Assembly (NCBI RefSeq): GCF_029360705.1
Contig: NZ_JARKMX010000008.1
Coordinates: 186,001 to 250,000 of the forward strand
DNA: 64,000 nt
From: Paraflavitalea pollutisoli
Lineage (GTDB): Bacteria; Bacteroidota; Bacteroidia; Chitinophagales; Chitinophagaceae
Reading direction: 5' to 3'
Shown: positions 1 through 8,608 of the stretch, in pieces
Position numbering within the stretch: the stretch's first letter is position 1
Layout: each line of letters begins with the position of its first letter
The notes under the pieces: model-generated
What the model was told of the DNA's origin: nothing
The model's database searches: none
What the model saw: the letters and a program-made list of their open reading frames with translations, nothing else
Translations under genes and position numbers: made by a program

Positions 1-221
1 GGCTCGATATCGTACATAAAGAATTCATGGCCGTCTTCATCTTCCTGGTACAGCTTCACCACCCCTTCGAGGATCAGCATGGTAGACCGGATCGTTTGCC
101 CTTTGCGCAACATGGCCGTTCCGGCCGGTATTTGCCGGATCTCTCCCTGTTGTTCCATTTCTTCATAAAGGGCTTCTTCAAGTCCGGGAAATAGCTGCCG
201 GAGTGGATAGGATGTTTGCAT
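1..221 (-). CDS. Crp/Fnr-family transcriptional regulator, N-terminal part (runs off window)
   Basis: Reading the minus strand from the ATG at 219-221 gives about 73 residues of a cyclic-nucleotide-binding-like fold: an opening helix (PLRQLFPGLEEALYEEM), then strands typical of the Crp/Fnr sensor barrel (IPAGTAMLRKGQ, LILEGVVKLYQED, EFFMYDI). The helix-turn-helix would lie beyond position 1. It is divergent from the TauE/SafE permease gene about 100 bases away. In Bacteroidota that pairing is common in sulfur-compound loci, so it may control the permease; this is inference. Confidence 0.75.
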   Translation of the reverse strand, partial: MQTSYPLRQLFPGLEEALYEEMEQQGEIRQIPAGTAMLRKGQTIRSTMLILEGVVKLYQEDEDGHEFFMYDIE

Positions 222-324
222 GGTATAAAGGTAGGGATTCGGCCAAATGTAAGCGATACAGGGCAGTTGGCCAGGTGACAAATATCACCGATAGCGTGCT
301 GGCGCTGCCGCAACTTTGTCTGTC

Positions 325-1137
325 ATGAATACCATGCATTTGTTGGGATATATAGCGTCGTTATTGATCGGCATATCACTGGGATTGATCGGCGGGGGCG
401 GCTCGGTGCTCACGATGCCGGTCATGGTGTACCTGTTTGGCGTGTCTCCCCTCACGGCCACCACTTATTCTTTGTTTGTGGTAGGGTCTACCAGTCTGGT
501 TGGCGCAGCGAAACAGTATAGGCAGGGGACGGTCAACATCAGGATGGCGGTATTGTTTGCTGCCACATCCGTGATCATTGTTTTTGTTACCCGCTGGTGG
601 TTGCTGCCGGCTATCCCGGAACAGCTGGCGACCGTACATGGTTTTCCCATCACAGAAAGCTGGCTCACCATGGTGCTGTTTGCTGTATTGATGCTGGTAT
701 CCTCGATCTTTATGATGCGCAACAAGACAGCGCCTGTTGCCGGCACTACAATTGATAAAAAGATCAGCCTGGTAAATTTGATCGTTTATGGAGCGGGCAT
801 CGGCCTGGTTACCGGCTTACTGGGGGCCGGGGGCGGTTTTCTCCTGATCCCTGCCCTGGTGTTGTTGTTACACCTGCCCATGAAAGAAGCAGTAGGCACA
901 TCGTTATTGGTGATCGCCCTGAACTCGCTGATAGGCTTTACGGGCAACCTGCACGACAAGAACATGGACTGGTCACTGCTGCTCACCGTCACTGCCCTGG
1001 CCATCGCGGGCATCTTATTGGGTAGCTACCTGAACCGCCGGATAGCTCCCGGTAAATTGAAAAAAGCCTTTGGCTGGTTTGTACTGATCATGGGGATCTA
1101 TATACTGATCCGGGAGGCATTGTTCCTCCCGCAATAA
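325..1137 (+). CDS. TauE/SafE family sulfite/sulfonate exporter-like permease
   Basis: A 270-residue polytopic inner-membrane protein. Two homologous halves each carry the glycine-rich TauE/SafE signature, GLIGGGGSVLTMP near residue 20 and GLLGAGGGFLLIPAL near residue 165, followed by hydrophobic segments. Family members export sulfite, sulfoacetate or other organic anions. The ATG at 325 is preferred over an in-frame TTG at 316 because it gives the usual short N-terminus before the first membrane helix. The divergent Crp/Fnr gene is its likely regulator. The actual substrate cannot be told from sequence. Confidence 0.85.
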   Translation: MNTMHLLGYIASLLIGISLGLIGGGGSVLTMPVMVYLFGVSPLTATTYSLFVVGSTSLVGAAKQYRQGTVNIRMAVLFAATSVIIVFVTRWWLLPAIPEQLATVHGFPITESWLTMVLFAVLMLVSSIFMMRNKTAPVAGTTIDKKISLVNLIVYGAGIGLVTGLLGAGGGFLLIPALVLLLHLPMKEAVGTSLLVIALNSLIGFTGNLHDKNMDWSLLLTVTALAIAGILLGSYLNRRIAPGKLKKAFGWFVLIMGIYILIREALFLPQ

Positions 1138-1230
1138 GTTAAAGCCCAGTTTACTTCCCGGGTCTGAAGAGCAACTGATAAATCACCGGTTCCATGTATG
1201 CAATAAGATCAACTTTTTCTGTGTAGTAAA

Positions 1231-1270
1231 TAAATTTGGAGGCAGGTTTCTATTATCGTAATATTGCGAT
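1231..1270 (+). promoter_or_regulatory. arsR promoter -7 element and ArsR operator 1
   Basis: TAAATTTG at 1231-1238 matches the Bacteroidota TAnnTTTG -7 consensus. ATCGTAATATTGCGAT at 1255-1270 is an imperfect palindrome (14 of 16 positions symmetric) directly upstream of the arsR ATG at 1276. The same 16-mer, one base different, recurs in front of acr3, so it is the probable binding site of the local ArsR. Confidence 0.75.
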
Positions 1271-1275
1271 ATAGT

Positions 1276-1605
1276 ATGGGGCTTACAAAAACAGCAATAT
1301 TTACAGAGCGGCAGAATAAGCTGGCACAGATGATGAAAGCTTTGGCCCACCCAGCGCGTATTGCTATCCTTCAACATTTGGTGAAAGCTCAAGTTTGTAT
1401 ATGTGGTGATCTTGTGGAGGAATTGGGACTTGCTCAGGCAACCATTAGTCAACATCTGAAAGAACTCAAGAATGCCGGTTTGATTCAAGGCACAATAGAC
1501 GGCACCAGTGTTTGTTACTGCATTGATCCAAAAGTATGGAACGAGTACAAGGTAGCCATTGATGCTTTTTTTGTTTCCTATGTAAATAAGGATGGCTGCT
1601 GCTGA
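1276..1605 (+). CDS. arsR: ArsR/SmtB-family arsenic-responsive repressor
   Basis: A 109-residue winged helix-turn-helix protein. It has the family core [12 protein letters not shown] near residue 20, then [12 protein letters not shown], in which two cysteines sit at the start of the helix that carries the CxC metalloid site of classical ArsR proteins. The recognition helix is [12 protein letters not shown]. It ends in vicinal cysteines (C108, C109), a possible extra As(III) ligand. Start at ATG 1276: the upstream in-frame TTG at 1264 lies inside the operator. It should repress itself and acr3 until As(III) or Sb(III) binds; this follows from the family and the two shared operators. Confidence 0.92.
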   Translation: MGLTKTAIFTERQNKLAQMMKALAHPARIAILQHLVKAQVCICGDLVEELGLAQATISQHLKELKNAGLIQGTIDGTSVCYCIDPKVWNEYKVAIDAFFVSYVNKDGCC

Positions 1606-1626
1606 TCCTTTTTTTTGACTACCTCT

Positions 1627-1642
1627 ATCGTAATATTGCAAT
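1627..1642 (+). promoter_or_regulatory. ArsR operator 2, upstream of acr3
   Basis: ATCGTAATATTGCAAT differs from operator 1 at one base and lies 40 bases upstream of the acr3 ATG. Its presence implies that acr3 and the genes after it have their own ArsR-controlled promoter in addition to any read-through from arsR. Confidence 0.75.
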
Positions 1643-1682
1643 AAATAAATCATACTACGCGACAAAAAAAATAACGATTACA

Positions 1683-2759
1683 ATGAGCGCAAACAATTGC
1701 AATCCGGCAACTGCAAGAAAGAAGTTGAGCTTCCTTGACCGGTACCTGACCTTATGGATCTTTATGGCCATGGCAATAGGTGTCGGCCTTGGCTACTTCG
1801 TTCCATCGGTACCCAACCTGATCAACGCTTTTTCGAGGGGGACGACAAACATTCCGTTGGCAATCGGCCTGATCCTGATGATGTACCCTCCCCTGGCTAA
1901 AGTAAGATATGAACAACTGGGGGAAGTGTTCAAGAATACAAAAATCCTCGGCACTTCTCTCCTGTTGAACTGGGTAATCGGCCCCATCCTTATGTTCCTA
2001 CTGGCAATTTTGTTCTTGAAAGGTTATCCTGAATACATGGTCGGACTTATACTAATCGGGCTTGCGAGGTGTATAGCTATGGTTATCGTGTGGAATGAGT
2101 TGGCCGGGGGGAACAGGGAGTATGCCGCCGGCCTTGTCGCTCTTAATAGTATCTTTCAGGTGATATTCTTCAGTGTTTATGCCTATGTCTTCATTACTGT
2201 TCTACCTCCATTATTCGGTCTTCGTGGGCTTGAAGTAAATATTACCATGCCGCAGATTGCTGAAAGTGTGGCCATATACCTCGGTATTCCTTTCGTGGCA
2301 GGTGTTCTTTCCAGGGTTGTATTAAGAAAAATCAAGGGAGATCAATGGTATCAAACCAAGTTTATACCTTTTATTTCACCAATTACCCTTATTGCCCTGC
2401 TTTTTACCATTGTTGTCATGTTTAGCCTGAAAGGCAAGTTGATCGTGCAGATCCCATTGGATGTGGTAAGGATAGCCATCCCCCTTGCGGTTTATTTCGC
2501 CATCATGTTCCTGATCAGCTTTTTCCTCGGCAAAGCCCTGGGAGCAGATTACGCTAAAAACGCCTCTATCGCTTTTACAGCAGCGGGCAACAATTTTGAG
2601 CTAGCCATAGCAGTTGCCATAGGCGTGTTTGGCATCAATAGTGGTCAGGCATTTGCCGGGGTCATCGGCCCCTTGGTGGAAGTCCCTGCCCTTATAGCCT
2701 TGGTGAACGTTGCCTTCTGGTTGCGCAAGAAATACTATTCCACTACACAAATAGCTTAA
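1683..2759 (+). CDS. acr3: Acr3-family arsenite efflux permease
   Basis: A 358-residue inner-membrane transporter with about ten hydrophobic segments. It carries the Acr3 hallmark [16 protein letters not shown] near residues 122-137, including the conserved cysteine needed for As(III) transport in characterised Acr3 proteins, and the later [17 protein letters not shown] motif of the bile acid/arsenite transporter superfamily. Length is normal for the family. It exports As(OH)3 using the membrane potential. It sits 77 bases after arsR, behind its own ArsR operator, and 9 bases before the metallophosphoesterase gene, so the two are probably co-transcribed. Confidence 0.93.
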   Translation: MSANNCNPATARKKLSFLDRYLTLWIFMAMAIGVGLGYFVPSVPNLINAFSRGTTNIPLAIGLILMMYPPLAKVRYEQLGEVFKNTKILGTSLLLNWVIGPILMFLLAILFLKGYPEYMVGLILIGLARCIAMVIVWNELAGGNREYAAGLVALNSIFQVIFFSVYAYVFITVLPPLFGLRGLEVNITMPQIAESVAIYLGIPFVAGVLSRVVLRKIKGDQWYQTKFIPFISPITLIALLFTIVVMFSLKGKLIVQIPLDVVRIAIPLAVYFAIMFLISFFLGKALGADYAKNASIAFTAAGNNFELAIAVAIGVFGINSGQAFAGVIGPLVEVPALIALVNVAFWLRKKYYSTTQIA

Positions 2760-2768
2760 TTATTCAAC

Positions 2769-3542
2769 ATGAAAATCGCCTTGTTTTCAGACGTTCATGC
2801 CAATTTGCCCGCCCTCGAAGCCTTTTTTGCAGACTTAGCAGATAAAAAGCCAGATGCCGTTTATTGCCTCGGTGACCTGGTAGGATACAATATCTGGCCC
2901 AATGAGGTAATAAACGCCATCAGGCAACGAGGTATTCCTACTATTGCAGGTAACTATGACTTTGGTATTGGAAGGGCCAGTGATGATTGCGGTTGCGCAT
3001 ACAAAACCGACGACGAAAAAGCCAACGGTGCCGTCTCGATATCTTTTACCAATCAGCTTGTAAAAGACGATGAACGGAAGTACCTGCGCAGCCTTCCCGC
3101 CCATATCAATGTAGCGTTCCAGCTCAACAACGACAAGTTCAATTTACTGCTGGTACATGGAAGCCCCCGAAAAATCAATGAATACCTGTTTGAGGACCGA
3201 GACGAAAAAAGCCTGTTGCGTATTATGCAGGATGCGGATGCAGATATCATGTGTTTCGGTCATACCCATAAACCTTACCACTGGGTATTGGAAATTGAGG
3301 AATCCAACCACCAGCGTTACCGGCACGCCATCAATATTGGTTCTGTAGGAAAGCCGAAGGACGGCGATCAACGCGGAGGGTATGTTTTGTTACAGATCGA
3401 TGAAAATAGCTCAATGCTGGACAAAACCTCCATTAAAGTAGAATTTGTGAGATTCGCTTACGACGTTGAGAAGGCCGCAAGGGCTGTTGAGCAAAGTCCG
3501 TTGCCCAATGCGTATGCCGAAAGTTTGAGAAAAGGAGTATAA
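2769..3542 (+). CDS. Calcineurin-like metallophosphoesterase of the ars locus
   Basis: A 257-residue protein with all metal-site motifs of the YfcE/MJ0936-type metallophosphoesterases: DVHAN at residues 8-12, GDLVGY near 36, GNYDFG near 61, an isolated HG around 128 and GHTH near 164. It starts 9 bases after acr3, which argues for one transcript. The substrate is unknown. Because arsenate mimics phosphate, a role in removing arsenylated metabolites or adjusting phosphate metabolism during arsenic stress is conceivable, but this is speculation from context. An insertion rich in Asp and Cys (DDCGCAYKTDDE) follows the GNYD motif. Confidence 0.85.
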   Translation: MKIALFSDVHANLPALEAFFADLADKKPDAVYCLGDLVGYNIWPNEVINAIRQRGIPTIAGNYDFGIGRASDDCGCAYKTDDEKANGAVSISFTNQLVKDDERKYLRSLPAHINVAFQLNNDKFNLLLVHGSPRKINEYLFEDRDEKSLLRIMQDADADIMCFGHTHKPYHWVLEIEESNHQRYRHAINIGSVGKPKDGDQRGGYVLLQIDENSSMLDKTSIKVEFVRFAYDVEKAARAVEQSPLPNAYAESLRKGV

Positions 3543-3636
3543 GCCAGGAATAGCAAATGCTGCAATCGTCATTCTTGACAGTCCTTTTTCACCAGAATTT
3601 GCCGTTGTGCTTAGAAAAGGATATTAATTACATTTT

Positions 3637-4200
3637 ATGAGCCATTCAGCGATAACCTTGATGCAGGTGAGAAAGGCTTTTGAAGCCGAGATCTATGCTC
3701 TTATTTGCCGGAAAGTGAATCATCAGGATTTCTGTAATGATATTATGCAAGAGGTCTATCTTAAAATTTGGACCAATATTGATCGCATAGGAAAGGCCGA
3801 TAATTTAAGTGCCTACGTAGTCAGAATGACCACTAACGTGATTGCTGACTACTATCGGAAGCAAGCAAGGATCCCCTTAATTGGTGAGTTTACAGACGCG
3901 CTTGAAATTGGTATTACGCATAGCGCGGAAGAAAACGGGCTTTTTCATTTGGCCGATTGTTGCTTACGTCCGTTTATTGATTCTTTGCCAACAAAATACC
4001 AGGATATAATTGTTCAGGTGGAACTTCAGGGGATGAAGCTCAAGGACTACGCCCAAATGGTGGGCATAACGCTGACAAACGCCAAAACAAGGGTACAACG
4101 GGCGAGGCAGAAGCTGAAAGATGCTATTTTGCAATGTTGCAATTACCAGTTTGACGGGTACGGCAATGCCGTCTCCTGTTGTTCAAATGATTTATCCTGA
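3637..4200 (+). CDS. SigZ-like ECF sigma-70 factor
   Basis: A 187-residue sigma factor. Region 2 contains DIMQEVYLKIWTNI and a NLSAYVVRMTTNVIADYYRK segment; region 4 contains PTKYQDIIVQVELQGMKLKDYAQMVG followed by the TNAKTRVQRARQKLK recognition helix. The arrangement is closest to SigZ-type ECF factors. Unusually it continues into a C-terminal tail with two vicinal cysteine pairs (C167/C168 and C181/C182), which could bind As(III) or a metal and so sense it directly. No anti-sigma gene is adjacent. The next gene is a small Cys-rich exported protein preceded by an ECF-like promoter motif, a plausible target. Confidence 0.85.
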   Translation: MSHSAITLMQVRKAFEAEIYALICRKVNHQDFCNDIMQEVYLKIWTNIDRIGKADNLSAYVVRMTTNVIADYYRKQARIPLIGEFTDALEIGITHSAEENGLFHLADCCLRPFIDSLPTKYQDIIVQVELQGMKLKDYAQMVGITLTNAKTRVQRARQKLKDAILQCCNYQFDGYGNAVSCCSNDLS

Positions 4201-4213
4201 ATTATTCCAAAAA

Positions 4214-4246
4214 TCTGCGTCCTTTTTGTGTTTTCTGCGTCGTATA
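4214..4246 (+). promoter_or_regulatory. Candidate ECF-type promoter with TCTGCGTC direct repeat
   Basis: TCTGCGTC occurs at 4214-4221 and again at 4234-4241, where it runs into CGTATAAC. A CGTC core about 40 bases upstream of a start codon is typical of ECF sigma -10 elements. It lies between the sigma gene and the small Cys-rich gene. The assignment is by pattern only. Confidence 0.4.
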
Positions 4247-4281
4247 ACTGAAAACATATTCTACACAAAAAACAGAAAACG

Positions 4282-4428
4282 ATGAAAAAGTTAGCTTTAG
4301 CCGGACTTTCTGTCCTGGCCTTAACGACGGCATTTGCTGGAGGTGTTAAAAAGAAGAATGTCAAGAAACAGGCGGCAAAACAAGAACAATGTTGCGACAA
4401 ATCAACCTGCTGTAAAAAAGCCGGTTAA
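4282..4428 (+). CDS. Small exported Cys-rich protein (48 aa), putative metalloid-binding
   Basis: The frame from ATG 4282 encodes a clear signal peptide (MKKLALAGLSVLALTTAFAG), a lysine-rich stretch, and a tail with two vicinal cysteine pairs, QCCDKSTCCKKAG (C37/C38 and C43/C44). The mature peptide would be about 28 residues and periplasmic or surface-exposed. Vicinal thiols of this kind bind As(III), Sb(III) and soft metals. It lies between the sigma factor and the ArsN2-like gene and is followed at once by a terminator, so it ends the transcript. No named family is recognised. It could bind arsenite outside the cytoplasm or sense it; both are inference. Confidence 0.7.
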   Translation: MKKLALAGLSVLALTTAFAGGVKKKNVKKQAAKQEQCCDKSTCCKKAG

Positions 4429-4452
4429 AGGAATTACAGTATAGCCATGAAG

Positions 4453-4477
4453 CACCGGCTAACTACCGGTGTTTTTT
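4453..4477 (+). terminator. Rho-independent terminator after the small Cys-rich gene
   Basis: Stem CACCGG / CCGGTG with a 7-base loop, followed by six T residues, 24 bases after the stop codon of the 48-residue gene. Confidence 0.8.
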
Positions 4478-4504
4478 GCTATATTAGAAGTAAGTAAACA
4501 AACT

Positions 4505-4933
4505 ATGCGAATAGCAAATGCAAGCCAGGAAATAAGGCCATGGATCGTCTCCCTTTTGCTGGGAGAAAACCTACCGGTTGATGACTTACCCGTACTATTA
4601 GATAACTTTTTCGTGGCTATGGATGAGGAGGTGCCGGTCGGTTTTATTGGTATGGAAACATATGGTCAATATGGACTATTGAGATCAATGGTTGTTCATC
4701 CAGACTATAGAAACAAGCATATAGCTGCGATTTTGGTTGGCCGGCTGGAAATGAAAGCCCATGAGTTGGGCATCACTGAGCTATTTTTGCTTACTGAAAC
4801 TGCATCGGGTTACTTCCAAAAAAAAGGCTTTGTGATAGTGGACCGTAATTCGGTACCTGAACCGATTACCCGATCATCGGAGTTTGCATATGTTTGTCCT
4901 GTAAGTGCAACGGTGATGAGGAAGAGCTTGTAA
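4505..4933 (+). CDS. arsN2: ArsN2-like GNAT acetyltransferase of arsenic loci
   Basis: A 142-residue GNAT-fold enzyme. The acetyl-CoA region is recognisable (LLRSMVVHPDYRNKHIAAIL), followed by ELFLLTETASGYFQKKGF, and it ends with the SSEFAYVCPVSATVMRKSL block that marks the ArsN2 subfamily found in ars operons. ArsN1-type relatives acetylate arsinothricin; the substrate of ArsN2 types is not firmly established. Start at ATG 4505: the longer frame would begin inside the preceding terminator. Because a terminator separates it from the cluster, it probably has its own promoter while belonging functionally to the arsenic locus. Confidence 0.8.
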   Translation: MRIANASQEIRPWIVSLLLGENLPVDDLPVLLDNFFVAMDEEVPVGFIGMETYGQYGLLRSMVVHPDYRNKHIAAILVGRLEMKAHELGITELFLLTETASGYFQKKGFVIVDRNSVPEPITRSSEFAYVCPVSATVMRKSL

Positions 4934-5136
4934 GTCCAACTTCTATTGTTTTCCAAGGTATAAAGAAAGGGATAGAGTGTTAGACCTGCTGGATAATCTG
5001 CAGGGGAAAGACCAGCTAACTACTTTGCTCGGGTCAAATGGGTGGTTGAAGCAGCTAAAGTGGGCGGATATTTCCTGAGCAGCCCTACCGACAAGGTCGC
5101 AGCGGTTCATCTGTCTGCGTAAGGAGCCGGATGCGC

Positions 5137-5964
5137 TTACTGGCGCAGCAACGAAGGCGTCACTCCTTTAGGTCCGTTCCAATCGAAAGTACTGAAGGAA
5201 CTGGGCAGTCGTGCGATCGATTCGTAGGAATCGACGTACAGGGTCTTTCCATCCGCTGTCAGCACCCCGTAATAGGGAATGATCCATATTTTTGGTGGTT
5301 CAGTCGTTGTGTTAACACCGGCAAAAGTAATCCTTGAGCCATCCTGCTTGTAACGCTCTGTAAAAAACACGCCGTCATCGTACGAAAAATAGACAGGTTT
5401 ACCGCCTTGAAAATAATTGGTAGTGCCTTGCGTGAAGAATACCGTGGCGTTTACATCCGGGTACCAACCGGGTTGGGTCGGCTGCGCCCAGGTGCCTACC
5501 ATGCTGGGAGAGGTCTTGGGAAAAAGTTTCATCGTGCCGTTGGGGATCTCGACGATCGGGTTGGAACCGCCGGTTAGCGATAACAGATCCGACGTGAAGG
5601 TGTACACCTGCGCCTTATTGAATTGTTCTTCACCGGGCAAGTCGAACAGGATGGTCACCATGTACTGCCCCTGGCCATTCTTTTCTACATTCGTTATTTT
5701 CCCCGTAAACTCGCGATGGTATTTACTGAGGATCAGGTGCGAAAAGGCAGACACCGAGTTGTCATCCCCAAACCGGAGCGAGAGCGGCCGCGGGAAATAG
5801 TGATTGCCCACCTTGGCGGTACCGGTATATTCAGTGTTGTAGAAGGGGTATTTCCCACCTCCATTGTTAGGATCATCCTTATCTTTCTTACTACACCCCG
5901 TGCTCCCTACAAGCATCGCAAGCGCTGTGGCAGCGATCAGCGAACGAACATTCCATCTTTTCAT
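5137..5964 (-). CDS. Secreted lipoprotein of unknown function
   Basis: A 275-residue protein with a lipoprotein signal (hydrophobic stretch then LVGSTGCSKKDKDD), so it is probably lipidated at Cys24 and anchored to a membrane. The mature part looks like two similar beta-rich halves, each built like a small lipocalin-type barrel: GTAKVGNHYF...LFDLPGEEQF and MVGTWAQPTQ...YYGVLTADGK. No family is recognised with certainty. Start placed at the ATG at 5964, which directly precedes the signal peptide; a longer frame to 6021 adds an unlikely leader. Neighbouring minus-strand genes also encode secreted proteins but are separated by 145 bases. Confidence 0.75.
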   Translation of the reverse strand: MKRWNVRSLIAATALAMLVGSTGCSKKDKDDPNNGGGKYPFYNTEYTGTAKVGNHYFPRPLSLRFGDDNSVSAFSHLILSKYHREFTGKITNVEKNGQGQYMVTILFDLPGEEQFNKAQVYTFTSDLLSLTGGSNPIVEIPNGTMKLFPKTSPSMVGTWAQPTQPGWYPDVNATVFFTQGTTNYFQGGKPVYFSYDDGVFFTERYKQDGSRITFAGVNTTTEPPKIWIIPYYGVLTADGKTLYVDSYESIARLPSSFSTFDWNGPKGVTPSLLRQ

Positions 5965-6109
5965 ATAAAGGTATTTACTGGCAGCGAAAATAATGTCCCG
6001 CCAAAGCCGGTAACGTAGCATTGAGCCGGCGCCAGTAATAAACGGGCGAGTGGTCGGAATTACTTATTGAAGGAATTTACCGGGAATGAATGAGCAGGCG
6101 GTCGGTATC

Positions 6110-6799
6110 CTACCGTGCGTTTGCCTTCTGCTTCGCCCTTCTTTCAATAATCTGCTCCGCCTCCATGTTGTAAATAGAATTAGGGTATTTTTTGATGAAA
6201 GATTCCGGCCCGGTGCCCCAGTCGTGGTTTTGAGCGGCGGCTTCTTCTTTGGTAATCAACCCGTGCGCGATTTGCATTTTAAAGCATATCCGATAAAGGC
6301 TGCTAACCAGGCCGCCTATATCCTGGTTGTTCCTGCAATAAAGATCGATGCTCGCCCTTTTGACCGTTGATATTACTTTCCCGTGTTCAATCAATCGGGT
6401 AACGGCCGAATCACGCGGTTTCAGGTGCAGCGTCACAAATGCAATCGAGTCGCTCAGTTCGTGCCGCGTAATCCCTTTTACTTTAGCGAGGTTGATACTA
6501 TCTGTCAAATAAAGTATCTCCCTGCCCCCTGTTTTTACGTAAAAAGCATCGGTGGCAAGCTGGTTATAAAAAGCGATCTTGAAAATGGTTTCAGGAAAGC
6601 TGATTTCGCATTTTTTACCGCTAATAATGCAGGAAAGTCCATCAACGTCGCGCTGGTATATGGTAATGGTTTTTGAACTGCCATCCAGGGTTTCGTAGTC
6701 TAACTTTTGCGCCTGTGCAGAAAAAATATTGGCTAACAGTATAGAGAGAAAAAGAAGACGTTTCAATGCTGTGTTTTTTAGATCACCAATTAATATCAT
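6110..6799 (-). CDS. Secreted hypothetical protein
   Basis: A 229-residue protein with a signal peptide whose hydrophobic core is LLFLSILLANIFSAQAQ. The mature part is mixed alpha/beta with two cysteines near residues 55-63 that could form a disulfide and a Lys/Arg-rich C-terminus. Its first 17 bases overlap the end of the upstream gene, so the two are translationally coupled. No known domain is recognised. The coupled partner is also secreted, suggesting a common periplasmic or surface role. Confidence 0.7.
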   Translation of the reverse strand: MILIGDLKNTALKRLLFLSILLANIFSAQAQKLDYETLDGSSKTITIYQRDVDGLSCIISGKKCEISFPETIFKIAFYNQLATDAFYVKTGGREILYLTDSINLAKVKGITRHELSDSIAFVTLHLKPRDSAVTRLIEHGKVISTVKRASIDLYCRNNQDIGGLVSSLYRICFKMQIAHGLITKEEAAAQNHDWGTGPESFIKKYPNSIYNMEAEQIIERRAKQKANAR

Positions 6800-7844
6800 C
6801 GGATTCTACCTTGCCGTCATGGGTAATGTAGTAGAACATAGATTTTTGCCAGTCTGTTATTACTTCTACAAAAGCACTATAGGTAGATTTTTCCCGTAGT
6901 TTATCTTTTGAGAGGTAGGTGGCATTCACCTGCCAGGCCACATTGACCCGGTTCCTCTTACTCCCGTATTTGGCCAATGGGTACCGCTGTTTTGTTTTGT
7001 AGTTATATATTACACCATCGGAAAAACCGTATGAAGTACCACCTCCGTGGGAGAAAACTTCCCCTTCCAGCAGTATAAAATAGTCGCCAAAAAAGTGAAC
7101 GATCGTAGATATATTGTTGTCCTTCAGCAACCTCTCGCCCTTAGCATCTATAAGATCAGCAATTACATGTTTACCGGCTGTTTCGTTTAATATAACAATC
7201 CCAACGCCTGGTGGAAATTTAGTGGGATTATTCTGGGGTCCTCCTGGTATTCTCCTAACGCCGATACAGACTTTAAATTCATCGTTGTCCAGGATCCTTT
7301 TATTGTTAAGCACAAAATAGTTAATGTCGCTGTATAATTTATAGATCTGGTTGTTTCGCTCGCCCTGGTTGATACTAAAGGACATCTTACCAACCGATTG
7401 GTTATCCGTTTCTCCTTCATCATACAAATAGCCGGCAGCCATTCCGTTTATTACAGCGGGCGTTACAGCTGAAGGAACATTCGCCGTAGTTTTATTAGCA
7501 GGCATCGTGACGGCGAGTTCAGTGCTTCCTTTATTAGCCTCTTCCCATTTCTTTTTCAGTAAGGCATCCTCCGCCCTTTTCTTCTCCAGGGCAGCTGCCG
7601 CGCGTTCCGCCGCTTTTGCGTCAGCCCGGCGTTTGTCCTCTGCTTTCCTGGCAACAGCTTCTTTTGCATCCTCTGCATCACAGGCAGGACACTGCGTATG
7701 CCCCTCTGCATATACATTTTTATTCCTCAGACTGTTTTTGGCATATCGGCAAAAGGATCCTGTCGTAGTAACGTGTGATTGGGCTAAAATATCGTTTGTA
7801 GTAAAAAGCAGTAGTGTGACGAGCAAGAACCAGGCTTTTATCAT
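6783..7844 (-). CDS. Secreted protein with Glu/Lys/Ala coiled-coil segment
   Basis: A 353-residue protein with signal peptide MIKAWFLLVTLLLFTTNDILAQ. A CPAC motif near residue 52 is followed by about 60 residues of charged helix (KEAVARKAEDKRRADAKA and on), probably a coiled coil, then a linker and a beta-rich C-terminal domain of about 200 residues. Start at ATG 7844, immediately before the signal peptide; the frame runs on upstream without a signal. It overlaps the following gene by 17 bases. Function unknown; the helix may give a spurious similarity to TolA-like proteins. Confidence 0.7.
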   Translation of the reverse strand: MIKAWFLLVTLLLFTTNDILAQSHVTTTGSFCRYAKNSLRNKNVYAEGHTQCPACDAEDAKEAVARKAEDKRRADAKAAERAAAALEKKRAEDALLKKKWEEANKGSTELAVTMPANKTTANVPSAVTPAVINGMAAGYLYDEGETDNQSVGKMSFSINQGERNNQIYKLYSDINYFVLNNKRILDNDEFKVCIGVRRIPGGPQNNPTKFPPGVGIVILNETAGKHVIADLIDAKGERLLKDNNISTIVHFFGDYFILLEGEVFSHGGGTSYGFSDGVIYNYKTKQRYPLAKYGSKRNRVNVAWQVNATYLSKDKLREKSTYSAFVEVITDWQKSMFYYITHDGKVESDDINW

Positions 7845-7929
7845 AGGTGGAATTATAGGGACTAATATAAGGCATTTGCTGATGCAAAAGTCAAAAAAAA
7901 CAGGGTGCAAGGCACTGTTATGGATCCTA

Positions 7930-8607
7930 TTACCCCTCCCCCACCGGCTGCTGCTTAAACCCAATACTTTCCCTGTTTTTCGCGGGTGCCTGAAAAAGGA
8001 TTTTCGGCTGTTGCACTTCATCGATCGCGATGAGGTCATCGGTATCGCCCAGCACCTCGTCGATAAAGCCATACTGCAAGGCCTCCAGGCTATTCATGTA
8101 CCGGTCCCTGAGAAATAGCATTTCAATCTCCTCACGGCTGTGGCCGGAGAATTTTCCCATCAGGTGGAAAATCTGGTTTTGCAACCGCTCCTGCTCTTTG
8201 TAGGCGATACGCACATCTTCTGTATAACCTTTAGCGCCGCCGCCGGTGGGGTGCATATGGATCGTGGCATGGGGCAAGGCATAACGTTGTCCTTTGCCGC
8301 CCGCCGTCAGCAGAAAAGTACTCATGCTGCCGCAGAAACCCATCGCCACGGTGGATACGGGGGACTTCAGTTTCCGCATGGTATCATAGATGGCAAAGCC
8401 GCCATACACAATGCCGCCGGGGCTGTTGAGGTACAGCATGATCGGACTGTGATTCTCGCTATCCAGGTACAGCAGCTGCGCCACCACCAGGTTGGCGACA
8501 TTTTCGTCAATGGCCGATCCTAAATACACGATGCGCTCCTTCAGCAGCAGGCTATAAATGTCGTACGCGCCCCTGGTCGTGCTGTCAATAACTGTTGGGA
8601 TAATCAT
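7930..8607 (-). CDS. ClpP-like serine protease (peptidase family S14)
   Basis: A 225-residue ClpP-fold protease with the catalytic triad in place: Ser94 in [11 protein letters not shown], His117 in [12 protein letters not shown] and Asp168 in [12 protein letters not shown]. The oxyanion-region motif [11 protein letters not shown] is intact. It has no adjacent clpX and differs from housekeeping ClpP (GFCGSM instead of GMAASM), so it is a paralogue. It starts one base after the stop of a small gene that itself overlaps a sigma-factor gene. That tight three-gene order suggests it acts in the control or output of the sigma factor, for instance by degrading an inhibitor; this is inference. Confidence 0.88.
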   Translation of the reverse strand: MIIPTVIDSTTRGAYDIYSLLLKERIVYLGSAIDENVANLVVAQLLYLDSENHSPIMLYLNSPGGIVYGGFAIYDTMRKLKSPVSTVAMGFCGSMSTFLLTAGGKGQRYALPHATIHMHPTGGGAKGYTEDVRIAYKEQERLQNQIFHLMGKFSGHSREEIEMLFLRDRYMNSLEALQYGFIDEVLGDTDDLIAIDEVQQPKILFQAPAKNRESIGFKQQPVGEG

Positions 8608-8608
8608 A

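Noticed and set aside
376-1013. Minus-strand open frames opposite the TauE/SafE gene
   Set aside because: They are shadows of the real gene; no domain features and low-complexity translation.
5131-6018. Plus-strand frames opposite the lipoprotein gene
   Set aside because: The minus-strand frame has a clear lipoprotein signal; the plus frames have none and overlap it fully.
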